DNA from: Hypericum androsaemum
Lineage: Eukaryota > Streptophyta > Magnoliopsida > Malpighiales > Hypericaceae
Assembly (NCBI GenBank): GCA_963995505.1
Contig: OZ023180.1
Span: forward strand, 1,612,501-1,676,500
DNA length: 64,000 nucleotides
Direction: 5' to 3'
Made by a program: the position numbers and the translations under genes. Every line of letters begins with the position of its first letter. Position 1 is the stretch's first letter. The notes under the pieces are model-generated. The model ran no database searches. It saw only the letters and a program-made list of their open reading frames with translations, and had not been told where the DNA came from. Shown one piece after another: positions 1-13,579 of the stretch.

Positions 1-536
1 ATTTACAATTATCGGTGTGTTGAAATGTACGTATGATGTGACCAGAAAGAATGGGCTCGATGACATCCAGGTGGGTTGGACAGATGGGAGAAGGCCCGGA
101 AAAAGCTCAGAGAACTGGGATGGTTTATTTTCGGCCTCATGGGCCTGAGTCCAAAAGACAGGTCAATATGCGACTCCGCTGCCTTAGAGTGGCCGAATCA
201 TACATTGATTTGAAATTTCAGGTTCCAACTTTTCAGAATATAATTGTATTAAAATTTGTCAGGTAGAATTTTTCCGTTTTTTATGCTCTAACGTGACTCG
301 AATATAATACAAAGGACGCACACATATTAACATCCCCTCATCATATATAGGAAAACAAGGTCGTGGATTACCATATCATACAGCGTCCTATCCTACTACT
401 GCAAGCTTCAAGTATCCAATCTCAAAACTAATGGCTAGTTACAAAATCATCAAATAATCTGCGCCGACACGTCGAAACGAACACCTGACGGCTCTCGGAT
501 GATCAAGCTTCCCCGCGACGATCTGTGATCGACGTT
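1..536. other. Intergenic, 3' flank of the EGF-like gene
   Basis: No coding signal or recognisable repeat was seen. The stretch lies downstream of the minus-strand gene that ends at 537, so it may hold its 3' UTR. Confidence 0.5.
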
Positions 537-2045
537 CTACTTCAAAGAAATCATAGCCAAGGAGGTGGCAAATATGATCAGCCACTGAATGTTGTTCCCT
601 CCTACAAGAGATGAACCTGGACGTTAGATGGAACGAGCTGAATATTTCTGCTGTGGTGTTTGATCAATGAAAACTAGGTAGACATTCCCCACCTTTGCTA
701 CCTCCATTATCGGACAATCCAGGCGTCATTGGAGTGGATGAGTTTGAGACAGAGATCCCGAGGTCCTTACAGCCCATCCCGATGGAGCCTTCGAATTTCG
801 AGAGTTGCAACAGATGGTAATGTCAATACCAGTTCAAAGACAACAGAGGCCAACAGATGATGTAGTAATCTGTATAACTCGCAACACGAAATGGCGGCTT
901 ACATTGTCTAACACAAGGGAAGGCAGAGGCATTGAAGAGATTCTCGTATCCGTCGTTGCAGATGCACTTGTAACTCGAATGTGAGGTCTTATTGCATCTT
1001 CCACCTCCACAGTCGGACCAAAAGCATGCTGCAATTTGTAACATCAGGGTAAATCATACTCGGATGTTACATATACTATCCAATAGTGTTTGCAATGGTG
1101 GCGCGCTTACGATCCAAGATCGACAGGTTCGATGTCGTTTCGGATTTGTCCTTAGCCGGAGCAGGTGCAGCTGCACAAGTGTAGTCCATTGTGCCTGTCG
1201 AGTTACAAATGACCACCATTATCAAAAGCTGCTAAATTCTGTAATTGAGATTTAAATGATTAGAAAACAACAGAGAACTGACAAAGACTGGACTGGCCAG
1301 GATTACATGATCCTATAGTATAATCCCAATTAAATTAAGACTCTACAAAGGAAAGAGAATAATAATTTTCTCAGGACATGGATGAAGTCTAACCACAAGT
1401 CACCACCTAACCCCTTTGACTCGGTAATGTAAGCCAAACACGTGATCTTGTGCTATAGAGCTGACTTCACGCCGTACTTTTTTTTTTCACAACCAGGATT
1501 CGATTCAAGTAACAAGCGACTTGAATTCCCTCGAACGAGTGATCGGATTCGAATATTGTGAATGCCTCAATCAAATCTACCAATCTTCAACATCTATGAG
1601 ACTTAAACAACAAGCATGAGTATCATTCCCACTACACAAGCAACACGAAGAAAGAGCAGCAAAAAGAAAGAGGCAGAGTGTGAACCGACAGTTGGGAACG
1701 ACGCAGGGGAGGAATCCGAGGCCACTCTGCTTCCAGCCAGGATCGCACTGGCACTCGTAAAGGAACGTGTTATTTGTAGATGGCTTGCACTTCCCTTTCC
1801 CGCACTCCACGGCCTTGCACACTTCGTCTGGGACCCACAAAACCCAGTTTCACAATCATCAGATTGAGAGAGGTTTTTATATATAGAAGGAACACCAATT
1901 TAGCATAATTTAGGATAAGGTTACCAGATATAGGGGAGAGAAGTGGGGTTAGGAAGTCACTTCCATCGACGACCAGCTTGGTTTGAACAAGTAACAGAGT
2001 TAGGAGACACGAAGCTGCAACTCTGGTACTAATGGTACAAGCCAT
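537..2045 (-). CDS. Secreted EGF-like (notch-like) GPI-anchored small protein
   Basis: Six exons join in frame: 2045-1925, 1827-1690, 1194-1111, 1028-903, 788-693 and 601-537 (630 nt, 209 aa), all with GT-AG borders. Residues 1-28 form a hydrophobic signal peptide. Two cysteine-rich EGF-like modules follow, one from about residue 44 (CKAVECGKGKC, CQCDPGW) and one from about 116 (CFWSDCGGGRCNKTS, CICNDGY). The last exon gives a hydrophobic C-terminus (QWLIIFATSLAMISLK) after small residues, as expected for a GPI signal. The layout matches the plant proteins databases call neurogenic locus notch-like. Their function is unknown to me; an outer plasma-membrane or wall location is inferred. If the last intron were retained, the protein would end at 664 without the hydrophobic tail. 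No frame break was seen. Confidence 0.85.
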
Positions 2046-4376
2046 TTTCGAACCAGAGAGAGAGAGAGAGATGGTGTAATAAGGCCGAAGGGTGGTCCCG
2101 TTTATGCAACGGATCTTTGGGTTTAGAAAGAGTTTTGGAGTTGCTTCAAGTAGGGACGGAGTTGAGAGATATGGACCAAAAGTTGGACGAAAAGCTTACG
2201 TGGCTTATGCCGATCTTAAACAACCAGTAAAGTCCACGCTCTTATTGCGGGGTTGGATTAAGTAGGAACAACACTTATTCTCACTAAAATGGATCAAAAT
2301 TTTGGATTTATAGACACGGTTTTTGACGACTGTCAGACCTGTAGACACGATTTCTAATGAAATCTGATGGTTGAAATAAAATTTCCTCTGTAGGGACAAT
2401 TTTAATGTTGTACTCACTCAATCCAAAACCTCTTTTTTTGCACCGTAAATATTGTTGGGGTAGTTGGTTGTTGAGATATTCACTTCAAATTTTAAAAAGA
2501 TAACGTGATATGTGATATGTGTTTGTTGCTAATGAGTTTGAGTGACTGATTTGCAAATCCGGAAATTACGAACTTTTTTAAAATTTGAAATCTTTGATTA
2601 AATTTAAATAAATGTGATCACCTGATGTGTTTTGGTGAAGGTAAACATGGTGCAATCGTATGGAATTTGGGAGGTAGAAGTTATTGGAGCAACTTTTAAG
2701 TAGATTAATGGCTATGTTCGGAATTGAAGTTGTAATTTTCGGCCCGCGACTATAACTTTGCACGGCTTAGTGCGAATTGTCTGAACGTCTATTTCGAATA
2801 CTCAAATCCGTAATTATAGTTCACGTCGTTGATGAAATTTAGGAGTTCTTGACTACCTGCTTGTGGTATAGCTTGAGTATGACCTGCCTTGAGATTTGAT
2901 TAATAAAATTGGTATTTATTAAAAAAAATCTCGCCGCCGGGAGAGACCAACACAAGTCGGCCAAACACTACTATTGGTGCTCATGAATGATGATGATGGT
3001 TTGACGACGCTTTGTGGGCACCCGGCCGTCCCTAGAATGGCATCGGTTGCGGAAAGTCTAGGACTCTCTAAAAGTCAATCTCCAACCAATTACAGGTGCC
3101 AGTTATTAATGCAAAACGGTGCAATTTGAAAAATCATAATGGAAATTTCTTGCATCAACCAACCTGACCACTACTATAGAGCAACAAATTATTTCAAAAT
3201 GTCTTTTTTTTTCGAATTTAGGAGAAAGTTTCAACTGTTTAGTAACCTACCCTTGAAAAAAAACTGCTAGATAACATGCCAATATAACCTAAATTTCTGT
3301 TCTCTATTTATCTCGGTCTCCTGTTTCTAAATTGAGAAAAAAAATGATGGTCCATCCACAAATATGACTTGATATATCTAATAGTTAAGGTTACACGGAG
3401 TAACAATTTTGCAGTGAATCATACATAATTTATTTTCATTCTCCTGATGTTTTTTATAAAAAAATCAATACTCCAAATATGGTAACTTAATATATAACAA
3501 TAACCTTAAAATTACTAAGGTTGCTCGAATTAACCGAAAATTCTCATCGTGGACAGGACAATGACTATCATCTGATAGTGATCCGTTTCATCGCAGGTCC
3601 AGTTTCCTAACAAGAAAGCCCAAACTGAACACATGGACCAGCCCAAATCCCCTCAAATTGTTTTGGGCCATCGCGATCTAATTTCGTTCGACTCGGGATT
3701 TGGAGGGGCCATCTTCTTTTGATCCTCCAACCACTCGAGAGGACGAGTCTTTAGATGATGCGCACCTGCGATAAGGTATAAATTCCGATAGCGATGCTAA
3801 TTCCCATAGGGACGTGACTGTTTGAGGTCCCCTCCCCCTTTTACTGATAGTTACAAAATAGGCGAAACAACCAATAAACGGAGGCAGTCAGTCTCGCTGT
3901 TGCACATTCTTGGAACCAAAATTTGGAGGAGGAGGAGGAGACCTTGGGTGTGGGTCCCATGATAATTAAATTTGGACCATTCCGTACAGTGCAGGGCTCT
4001 GGGCCTGGCCCAAACGAAGGTCGACAGCCTCACAAGTGGAGAAGTGAAGAGCTCTGTCGTTTTTAAGGCCTGTGGGACATCGCACTCTAACTCGGTGTCG
4101 GAATGGAATTAAACCGCTGTGGGTCGATGGGCCCCCTGCATTGATTTGTTGTCGTAGCCGAACAATATTGAGAACATGCATGGTTTTCGGACTGTTTGGA
4201 CTTTGGGGATGGCCCTTCAAACTGGGCAGTCAAATTTTTACGGTGGTCCTTTCGTACAAAAAATTAATAATATTTAGTAATCCTGTAGTGTCCATCATAA
4301 AATTGCAATTTGGTACATTTTAATATCTGGATATACCAAATCATACTTGTAGAAGGACCGTGGTAAAATTTTGGAT
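2046..4376. other. Intergenic, no gene seen
   Basis: The first 30 bases upstream of the EGF-like gene hold a short GAGAGA tract (about 2056-2070). The rest is AT-rich with only short, unsupported open frames. No recognised repeat was found. Confidence 0.5.
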
Positions 4377-4780
4377 AAATTACTCCCTAGTCCCTGGTGT
4401 TTGGTCATCCTCCCCTTTGGGTCCCTGCATTTTCAAAAATGATTTTACCGTCCCCCGACTTTGGTTTTAGAAACTCTCGGGTCCATGGCTGACGTCAGCA
4501 CCCATTTTTGATTTTTTTGTCAAGAAAAATGACCAAAATACCCTTGAAACCCATTTGTTCATGAAAATGACCAAAATACCCTCAAAAAAGGAAAAAAAAT
4601 ATCATCTTCAAGGGTATTTTGGTCATTTTTCTTGACAAAAAAATTCAAAAAAATGGGTGCTGACGTCATTCCGGGACCTGAGAGTTTCTAAAACTAAAGT
4701 CGAGGGACGGTAAAATTATTTTTTAAAATGTAGGGACCCGGAGGGAGGATGACCAAATATCAGGGACTAGGGAGTAATTT
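4377..4780. mobile_element. MITE with very long terminal inverted repeats
   Basis: The left arm starts AAATTACTCCCTAGTCCCTG. The right arm, read on the other strand, starts with the same 20 bases. The match runs about 175 bp inward with scattered mismatches, including shared TTTTAGAAACTCTC and TGACGTCAGCACCC blocks. A loop of roughly 40 bp, near 4560-4600, separates the arms. It has no coding capacity. I could not find a convincing target-site duplication, so the superfamily is open; a Mutator-type MITE or foldback element is likely. A transcript through it would form a long hairpin. Confidence 0.8.
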
Positions 4781-7700
4781 TCCCTCCTTTCACTAGTGAG
4801 TCCACTTTTTAGGCATAATTTGGAAAAAGCCTACTTTAGTATTCTGCGGTTTGGCGGTTTGACAAATATAATAATGTGGTTTAAAATGACCAAAATGGTC
4901 CTCGTTGTTGACTAAAGTCCACCAAAATGCATGTGCTCGTGAACGACTATTTAAACCAAATAATTATGTGTCAAAATATAAAATTACAAGTTACTATAGT
5001 GTAGTTTTCCCGCAAATTTCCGATGGCTATATTCATCGCGCTCTTTCTTTTTACTAGATTGAAATGCGACTCAAAATATTTGCTAAACAAGGTCCCTAAC
5101 ACTTTAACTCTCAATTTGCTATCTCATTGATTGAAGTGAGGTCAATTTGCCCGACACGATCCATGAGCATCGGTCTTGATGAAAGGTTGTTTACTTGTGC
5201 AATTCCAACCCCCTTTTTTCTTATAGAAGTTGCTTTCCTACAATTTATGAGTTGCTTGTTTTTTTTAATAAAAAAAATTAGGGCGGAGCCAAAAAATTTG
5301 GTGAGTGGGGACAATATAATTTTTTGGGCCCGACTAGCATATGATAAGTCGGTAATTGACCATTCTGGTTTTAATTTTTAGGTTGATTAATTTTTTAGTA
5401 AGATCAATTTCTAATTTTAGTAAAAACATACATTAAAAAATATAGTTAGTTATCAAACAAAAAAAGTTAACCCACAACATCCTACCTCCCTCTCCCTCTC
5501 CCTCTGCCCCTTCATAAGAACCTTTCAAATATGAGATAGGCCCAGTCATGCGACTGCAATATCGTATTATTGTACGAGAGAATTAGGTATATTCCTGGTC
5601 GAATTCGGGTGCCAAATAAATTTAACAATTATAATACTAGATACTCTTTTCCTATCCAGAATTCCCAATAAATTTTACATCGGTAAAATTTTAACAAGAC
5701 TACAAGTGTAATCTCGTGACACTAGAGATTTAACACCGTGGATTGTAACTATGCCATATTATTACACCGGAATAAACTTTACTCACAAAAAAAATACACT
5801 AATAATATATGTAATATGTAAAAATATTATTACTATTAATAAAAATCTACCGATTTAAAAAAGAACCACCCTAGCTCTGGATATCGGAATCTGACAAAAA
5901 AGGTTGGTCTGGAGGAGTTGACTTGGACAATATAAGCCATCTAGAGGGAAACACGAAGACTCATTATCAACCAAGTGGAAATAATTAGTAAGTAATCAAC
6001 ATGCAAATTGTTAATTAATATAATTAGCATTTTCTGCCCCAATATTACTACTTGTGTACAGTGTATGTCTACTGTAAGCAGAATGTTTCTGAAGGGGACA
6101 TAAGCTGTTTTTCACATGATCAATAACATTTTCAATGGGTGCGTAGACAATTATTTAATAATTGTTCCACATCAAATCCATTAATTAGTACATTGTTTAA
6201 TTCGCAACTTCCAAGGGTAATGCATATAGTCCGAGGAGTTTAGATTAACTGTCAAAAAAGTGAATTATACTTTAATAAAAAAAATTGAAGTATGAGATTT
6301 TGATTAACTCAGTATTTATACTTATTAAAAAAAATTTATCATAATTTTATCCAAGTCGAGGCTGGATTGCTTTAAATACACATACCGTTAAAGGATGGTG
6401 TTTCCAGGAACCAAACACCAACTCAATTACAGGAAACATATTAAGCATAGCATGTGATTGCCAACTTATCATGCAATTTCCTCAATAATTTTGTTGAATA
6501 GGCACAAGCTAACAACCGCTAGTTGGTGAAGGGTAAGAGACCCTCTTGTTAGATTAGAGAATTGGGGAAATGTGTACGGCACAGATTTTGATGTCTTGGC
6601 ATTTGTCCCTATTGCATGTTATTTACACATGCCAGCGACAAACAAAACCACGTTGATGATGGAAAAGAAAAAGAAAGATTACATTAACGTGCATTATATT
6701 CGTACAATGTATACTCAATCTCTCAAATTTTCACCGATAGATAAAGAAGTTATTTTAACTTAACTAAATTTTAAGTTCGTATCATTAAAAATCTAATAGT
6801 GCTAAATATTCGTTGGGAAAATTTTAACACTTTTAAAAAGTCTTACTTGACTCGAACTTAAATTTGTCAGTCTAATGAACCAGTTATCAAATAATATATA
6901 CCAAAAAATTATGATTCCAGCATAATTATTATTCCGAATATCTTATTGGTGATATTTAATATTTCCGGAAATTTCCGGAAGTTTTAACATGGTAATTTTC
7001 TCTGAAAAATTGTATTTTTTCATTGGTCTAAACAGTTCTATTTAAAGATCCTCTCTATTTGAAACAATAAAACTTGTAGACCTGGTGAAATTAATAGCTC
7101 CACGTCAATAAGTTATCTGACCGCGCGCTGAAATAAATTCAGGCCGTCAAGAATAAATTTATCGAGTAACCGAGAAGATTGGGTAAGATCTCTGGTCATT
7201 AAGTTTAAAGCATTTTTACCACGCAATAATTACAGCGGCTTGAATGTTTCTCGTTGACGACAGCTGTAGCGAGTATTCTAAATGCAGCAGAATAATATTA
7301 AGGTCAAATTACACTTCAGTACGAATGGTTTTGTATAGAAGTACAATTGGTCAGCTGATACTGAACAATAAGATAGTGATGCACAAATACACGGAACTAT
7401 AAGATACTATAATGTATTTTGACCTAATATCAATGCACCTCAGAGTCGTCAAAATTTAAAACGAACGCCAATTTCTTTAAATTTCTCTGGACCTTCTTTG
7501 TGTGACAAATCTCAGTAAACATCTGCACTGCACCGCTAGTGGTCCTAAAAAATAGGTAGTAATATCAAAGAGAAAAGGCCGGTTAGTAATTATCAACACA
7601 CGAATTTCTTTGTGACCCCAAACAACTCCTCTTCCTCTCCCAACCCCATCATCAATCCATTTCATAACATTTGCAGGGTCCGTGTCTGTTCGCGTACTAA

Positions 7701-8394
7701 AACCTATTAGTACAATTTTTTATTCGTAATCACCTGATATTCGAATATTTACTAATAAGTGACACTTCAGGACATTGGATCAAGGAGAGGAATAAAAGAA
7801 AATTGGTCTCCGAATTAGACAGGTATGATAAGCACGTGCATAACACAAGATAATGGACCCCACAAACCCTTGAAGCTGAGGTACTATTATACTAAACTTG
7901 TCCAAGTGGACAAGTCCACCCACCCTGAAAATAGGAGTATTTTACAAGGGTCCTGCATGTTCTTTGACCCATTTCCACATGGCCTCTGAGCCTTCCCACT
8001 CTGGATTATTAACCAATGAAGAGATTTTGAGTTCGAGTTATTAAAAATATGATAGTATTAATTATTAGAAAAGTTATTAATTATTCAAAAATACTCTCCG
8101 ATTTAAAGTTAGATTAGTCGAATCTGTAAATGTCCAACACTTACAATACAGTCATGGGAAGGAAGGAATAACGGACATGTAAGACTAGACAGTGAGCTGT
8201 AAGAAAAGAGGAAGAGATAAATTCCCTCGCTTTTTTTAATGAGGCAAGATTACCATTGCACCAATAGATAGGTACGTTGCATAGGAGAGAATAAATTCAT
8301 TGGGAGATCCCAAGTTCCCATTTAATTCCTCCCCAACTTACATGCTCTTTCCTATACACAAAAACCATTCCCAAGAGAATTGACAGAGAAAGAG
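4781..8394. other. Intergenic, no gene seen
   Basis: AT-rich sequence without supported reading frames. Short open frames at 5111-5381 and 6572-6763 lack family resemblance. The last 150 bases are the likely promoter and 5' UTR of the IQD gene. Confidence 0.5.
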
Positions 8395-10148
8395 ATGGGG
8401 AAAAAGCCTGGGAAGTGGCTTAGGAATTTCTTGACAGGGAAGAAAGACAAGGATCAGAAAGAAAGATGCAACAATGGTGATCAGAATTCGTTACCTGTTG
8501 TAGTGGAGATTAATCCAGCGACTCCAATTGCCATTAGACCAACCACCCCAAAAGAGAAGAGGAGGTGGAGTTTCCGCAGGTCTTCTGCTGCTCCCAAGGA
8601 CTCGAACTCGAACTCTGCTGAGCCAACTTCGACGACCCTAGTAACGGTGTCGTCGTTGGCTTCATTGGACTGTGGAGATGAGCAGAAGAAGCACGAAATG
8701 GCAATGGCAGCGGCCACCGCCGCGGCCGCCGATGCTGCCGTTGCTGCTGCTCAGGCTGCTGCTGCTGTGATCCGCCTGACTTCGGCTTCTGCCGCCACCA
8801 ACAATGGGCGAGCCGTCGCCTTCGAGGAAGCTGCCGCCACCAAGATCCAATCCGTCTTCAGGTCTTATCTGGTATGCAAATTTCCTGCTCCACATTTCAT
8901 GTATAGTTTCTTCTAGTATTAAAAAACAGAAACTAGTTGTATGTCCCACGACTCAATTTATAAGCGTAAAAAATTAACCAGCCCGACATGAATTTTCCAT
9001 GTGGTATCATATTCCGCATTTTTATTTCTCGTGTTGGAAGATTGAGATTGTAAATTGTGAATGGACTGATGCAAACAGGCAAGAAAGGCATTGTGTGCTC
9101 TGAGAGGACTGGTGAAGCTTCAGGCACTTGTGAGGGGTCACCTTGTCAGGAAACAGGCCACAGCCACTCTCAGGTGTATGCAGGCATTGGTGACCGCGCA
9201 GGCCCGAGCTCGGGCTCAACGGATTCGGATGGTCGAAGATGGAAATCCGGTCAGCTCGAGGCCACCGTCCCCGCACAGGAAGTCAGCTCATCAGGAGAAC
9301 AGATACAGGCACTCGAATTACGTGAGTATGCAGGAGATTGACAAGGGCATGGAAGAGAACATAAAGATTGTGGAGATGGATCAAGGGGATCCAACCAGGG
9401 GAACCACAAAAGGGAGGAACAGCTACTCGCACCACCCACAACCAGAGCGACCAACAGAGCCGAGGCTCTCCGCGCATTACCCTCCATCCAACCGTTCGTA
9501 CTCGAAGCAAGACGTCAACTACCTGCAGACCTCACCAGCTCCATCAGCTATAACAGACTTGAGCCCTCGAGCTTGCAGCAGCCACTTCGAGGACTTCTCT
9601 TTCGGGACTGCGCAGAGCAGCCCGCAATGCTACTCTGCAATGTCCAAGCCTGACCCGTCCCGCGTCCCATTCGCATTCCAGCAGCCTGATTATTCCGAGC
9701 CATTGTCGTACGACTATCCGTTGTTCCCAAATTACATGGCGAACACGCAGTCCTCGAGGGCCAAGGCGCGGTCACAGAGCGCGCCTAAGCAGAGGCCTCC
9801 CGACTCGCTCGAGAGGCAGCTGAGCAGGAGGAGGATTTCTCTGGAAGGCAGGAACGTGCCGAGGGCTGTCAGGATGCAGAGATCATCCTCCCAAGCTGGC
9901 TCCATTGCTCAGAATTATCAGTATCCTTGGTCAATCAAGCTCGACAGGTCAGCGGTATCGCTCAAGGACAGCGAGTGTGGCTCTACCAGTACAGTGCTCA
10001 CCAACGCCAACTACTGCCGATCGCTTGTTGGGTTTGATGTAGGTATTCCTAACTACCTCTTTCAAACGTATTCATCTTTTACATATTGTAAAAATACTGA
10101 TCCGATTGCGGCCTAATGGGTGTCCAGATACACGACGAGAGATACTAA
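8395..10148 (+). CDS. IQ67-domain (IQD) calmodulin-binding protein
   Basis: Three exons, 8395-8871, 9079-10038 and 10128-10148, give 485 aa ending GFDIHDERY. The start is the ATG of [17 protein letters not shown]; the open frame begins upstream only at a TTG. The IQ67 domain spans about residues 145-212 ([12 protein letters not shown], then [20 protein letters not shown], then [20 protein letters not shown]). A phase-0 intron interrupts it between L159 and A160, the hallmark intron of this family. An Ala-rich run precedes the domain. The late motif [13 protein letters not shown] and the basic, Ser-rich C-terminal half are also typical. IQD proteins bind calmodulin and act as scaffolds at microtubules, plasma membrane or nucleus. 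The N-terminus suggests the IQD21-24 group, but I cannot fix the ortholog. Confidence 0.95.
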
Positions 10149-11859
10149 TGGAGGATGCCAAGTGATCATCTCGATCAACAACTTCTCGACGGAAGTAGGC
10201 AGGCAAATTTGCATCCCTAATGCAGCGTCTTCTTTGGATTTTCATGTTTCCTGAAATGTAGAGTTTTCGGTTTTCTATGAGTTCTTTGGAATTCTATTTT
10301 GTTTGTATGATTTGAGCAGAGCAATGACTTGCGAATATTACATGTTTAGACGTCCTATCTGATTCTCAAAAAAAAAAAGTCCTATAATTTATCTGTAGAT
10401 TTTTATTATTATTCCAAGTGTGAATTTTAATGCTCTGATAGAGTCTACTTTTTTTTTATGATTCTGGATCGGAAGGATAAACGATGTCCTTATCGAGAGG
10501 GATCAACATCATGTAACACATATTGAAATGATATGATTTTACACATGAATAAAATTAACAATATGGTATGATATAAAATAGGTGTGTATCAAAATATGAA
10601 AGCAGAAAGTACTAAATTACACTTTTAACCTTTTATTTATACATCAAGGGTAATGGCCCAACCCAACAAAATCAGGTCCAAAAGCCCTCCTCCTTTCAAT
10701 TAAAACTTCAAAATGGGCCGGATCACTAAGGGCCAGTCCACTTCCTCTCCTAATAAATGGACTTGGACCGAGGGCGAACTACAAAATGAAGGCCTAGGTT
10801 CAAAAGTCACAAAGGCCCATCTTTCGCAATAACATCGACCCCGGTACAAATGGCAAGTGAGTATTCGAATATCGAATATTTATGACCCGGGACTTGGAAC
10901 GACGAGAAAGCACTGAACTATAATGTATATCTAGTGTTTATACTATTCATGGGTCTAGAATACAGAGGCTCCTATCTGCAGCTATAGTTAGAATCTGTGA
11001 GTCGGCGTCTCATCTCCTTTTGAAAGTACCAATCCCGTGATAAAGAAGAAATGCACTGGAAACCAAATTCAGAGGCCAACCCATTCCCAAGTTCCACTTC
11101 GTCTTCAATTATTGGTGTACAAGTCAAAACTATATGGTACCTACCCATACTGTTCCACCTTCGCCCTGGTCGTCGATGTTTCTTACAAGGATTAAAATAA
11201 TTGACGTGACCATCATAGATTGTCTATTTGAAAATGGGTCCGTCCATATAGCAATGTCCCCGCTTCGATATATTTTGGTTAAGTTAAAATACATTTTATC
11301 AGCTCGATCTCCGAGATTGATGAGTTCATTTGTGGTCCAAGAAGGTAATTGACCTCCTAGTGTGATTTCCTTTACGTCCCCGTCTTTATTTTTTTGGGCG
11401 GCAGCTTGTAAGAGAGAAAAAAACGAAAGAGATGTGAGGGGTTGAAGCTCTTTGGATTTCGTTTTCCGAACGCGAAAAAGAAAGAAGTGGATGGTGGATT
11501 TTGTGGCCGGAGGTTGACTTTAAGGAATATACTGAAAGGATATCACATGTTGAAAGTAAACGAGATGTGCCGTTCCTATTAATCGAAAATCTTTACAAGC
11601 TATAGGTTAAAATATAGTTTTCCGTTCACTTTATTAATGAAAGAATCGCAGGCTGATCCGGTCCACGTTAATTGAAGATCTTATATCCGTTTTTTAATTA
11701 GTAGAAATATATTCGCTAGGCAACTTGTGGTTACACTATAAACCAGTCCATGTCCAAATTGTTCCACTATAAACCAGCACTATCTACAGAATCTAGGAAT
11801 GACATTAGGTCTTGTTTTAGTTTTGAATTTTGATCACATAGAACAATTCAACTGTTTTA
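10149..11859. other. Intergenic downstream of IQD
   Basis: Holds the IQD 3' UTR (first about 200 bases) and AT-rich DNA. At 10352-10385 the heptamer GTCCTAT flanks CTGATTCTC plus eleven A, a possible small poly(A) insertion. No gene was seen. Confidence 0.5.
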
Positions 11860-11985
11860 GCTTATATTGTACTTAGAATCCGTGAGATGATGTATTAGGG
11901 GGAACCTGTACTCTGCATTTGGCTTTCTCTTTGTGCTTCTGCTGTAAATTTTGTGAATTATAAAATCAATCTATTTACCCAAAAA
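11860..11985 (+). mobile_element. 5'-truncated LINE 3' end
   Basis: A 126-nt stretch ending CTATTTACCC plus seven A sits between TTCAACTGTTTT (from 11848) and TTCAACAGTTTT (from 11989), which match 11 of 12. The poly(A) end and target-site duplication indicate a severely 5'-truncated non-LTR insertion. Confidence 0.65.
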
Positions 11986-12000
11986 AATTTCAACAGTTTT

Positions 12001-12011
12001 TTTTATAAGTA
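12001..12011 (-). mobile_element. Micro-insertion of a LINE 3' tip
   Basis: About 11 nt (TTTTATAAGTA, extending into the preceding T run) separate AATTTCAACAGTTTT (11986-12000) from AATTTCAACTGTTTT (12012-12026), 14 of 15 identical. On the minus strand it reads ACTTATAAAA, the 3' tip of the LINE ending at 63422. Confidence 0.6.
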
Positions 12012-12431
12012 AATTTCAACTGTTTTTATTAAGGGTTGTCTTGAATATGTATTTGTTGATGCATCATGACAAAAAAGTTGAGATACTAAGTAGTATTTTG
12101 AAAATAAACTCTTACATCAACAATTAAAGACTTAACTTCTGTGAATACATGTACACTTATGTCATTAGGTCAAATGCTATATATTATCTATTTGCCTTTT
12201 ATGAAAAATGGGTTATACTCTTCTTGTGGACAGCGTTGTGCGGCACAGACTTATACATTAATATTTTATTGATAATTCCGAAATCTACAAAGTAAAATAC
12301 ACCGTATTGGTCTAAGAGCAATAAAAACGGCCCAAGGCCTCGGTACATCAAAAGCAAGTAAAAAATGTTGTTGATTAATCGAGCTAACCAGGTTAGTCCA
12401 TTTCATCTATTCATCGATTACCGAGTCAGAC

Positions 12432-13173
12432 TAGAGGTGAGCATATTATCCGATATCTGAAATCTAAATTTAAAATTGTTTTCGAATTCAGATTATTTTA
12501 TATTCGATTTATCCAAAAAAAATTATTCAGATTCGGATACTATAATCATAAATTTGGATTATCCGAATATCCGAAATATAAAGTTAAAATTGATATTAGA
12601 CTAAACATATGCGTATCAATGGGCTTGGGCTGGGCTAATTTTAATGGTAGTAGACAAATTAAAAACATTTTCAGCTACCTTTATCACTCTCCTGTAAGTC
12701 CTACGTAACTAAGAGAATCTACCACCACCAAAAATTCATAAAACTCTAAAACCAGTCTCGCCGGCCACTACCAAAAATTCGCATCTCCGCCCGGACTTCG
12801 GGGTGGGTCAAGCTTTAGTATTGTGTTCTATTAGTTAATTTGCGTACTGCTAGAAGACCACACACCCGTGGTTCTTGATGTTCGGTCTTTCTTTTAAGTT
12901 ATTTTCGTTTGTTTTTGCTGGGACAAAATGATGGATTCTTCTTGCTAATGGGGCATGTTTTATACTTGAAAAAGGGATTAATTTTCTTTGCAGTGGGTTT
13001 CGATTTGGAACCTTTAATTAAAAAAGGGATTATTTTTCTTTGAAGTGGGTGTCAGATTTCGGATACAATTCACTATTCGAGTTCGGATTTAGATGATAAA
13101 ATAATAAATTTGGATATTTTAAATAATAAAAAATTAAGATAATTTCACTTGAATTATCCGAATGGACAATGAG
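12432..13173 (+). mobile_element. hAT-like nonautonomous element (TAGAGGTGAGCA end)
   Basis: Begins TAGAGGTGAGCATATTATCC and is followed by many GGAT/ATCCGAAT words. It ends near ATTATCCGAATGGACAATGAG, similar to the far end of the 27034-28686 element. Both copies share an inner GGGCTTGGGCTGGGC-like stretch. The 8-bp flanks are only weakly alike, so the right border is approximate. Confidence 0.5.
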
Positions 13174-13579
13174 AAAGTCAACATAAATTTTGTCTCCATC
13201 TAATTTTTTTTACCAAGCCAAAAAACAGGTACGAAGTGATTTCGAAAAAACAAACTTAGGACTTTCATTCAGAAAGTTCAGGTGACATAGTGACTTGATA
13301 GGTCGACCGGTGGGAATTCTGACGTACCCCACATGGGCTTCCCATTGTCTCCTGGTTAGTGATCATTATAATGGCCCAACTAATCCATTACCTTTGATCG
13401 TGTCTCTTCCATGTAAGATCATATTTTGATTACGGGGTCTAAAAAATACGCTTTAGGATGGGCCTTTATTATGGTGTAGTTCTGACTTTCTAAGGGACCA
13501 AAATGTGACCACTGGAAGCTGATGCAAATAGTTAAAAGGATTTCGTCCAAGTACCAGGTGCATGTTCAAGTCGTGAGGT

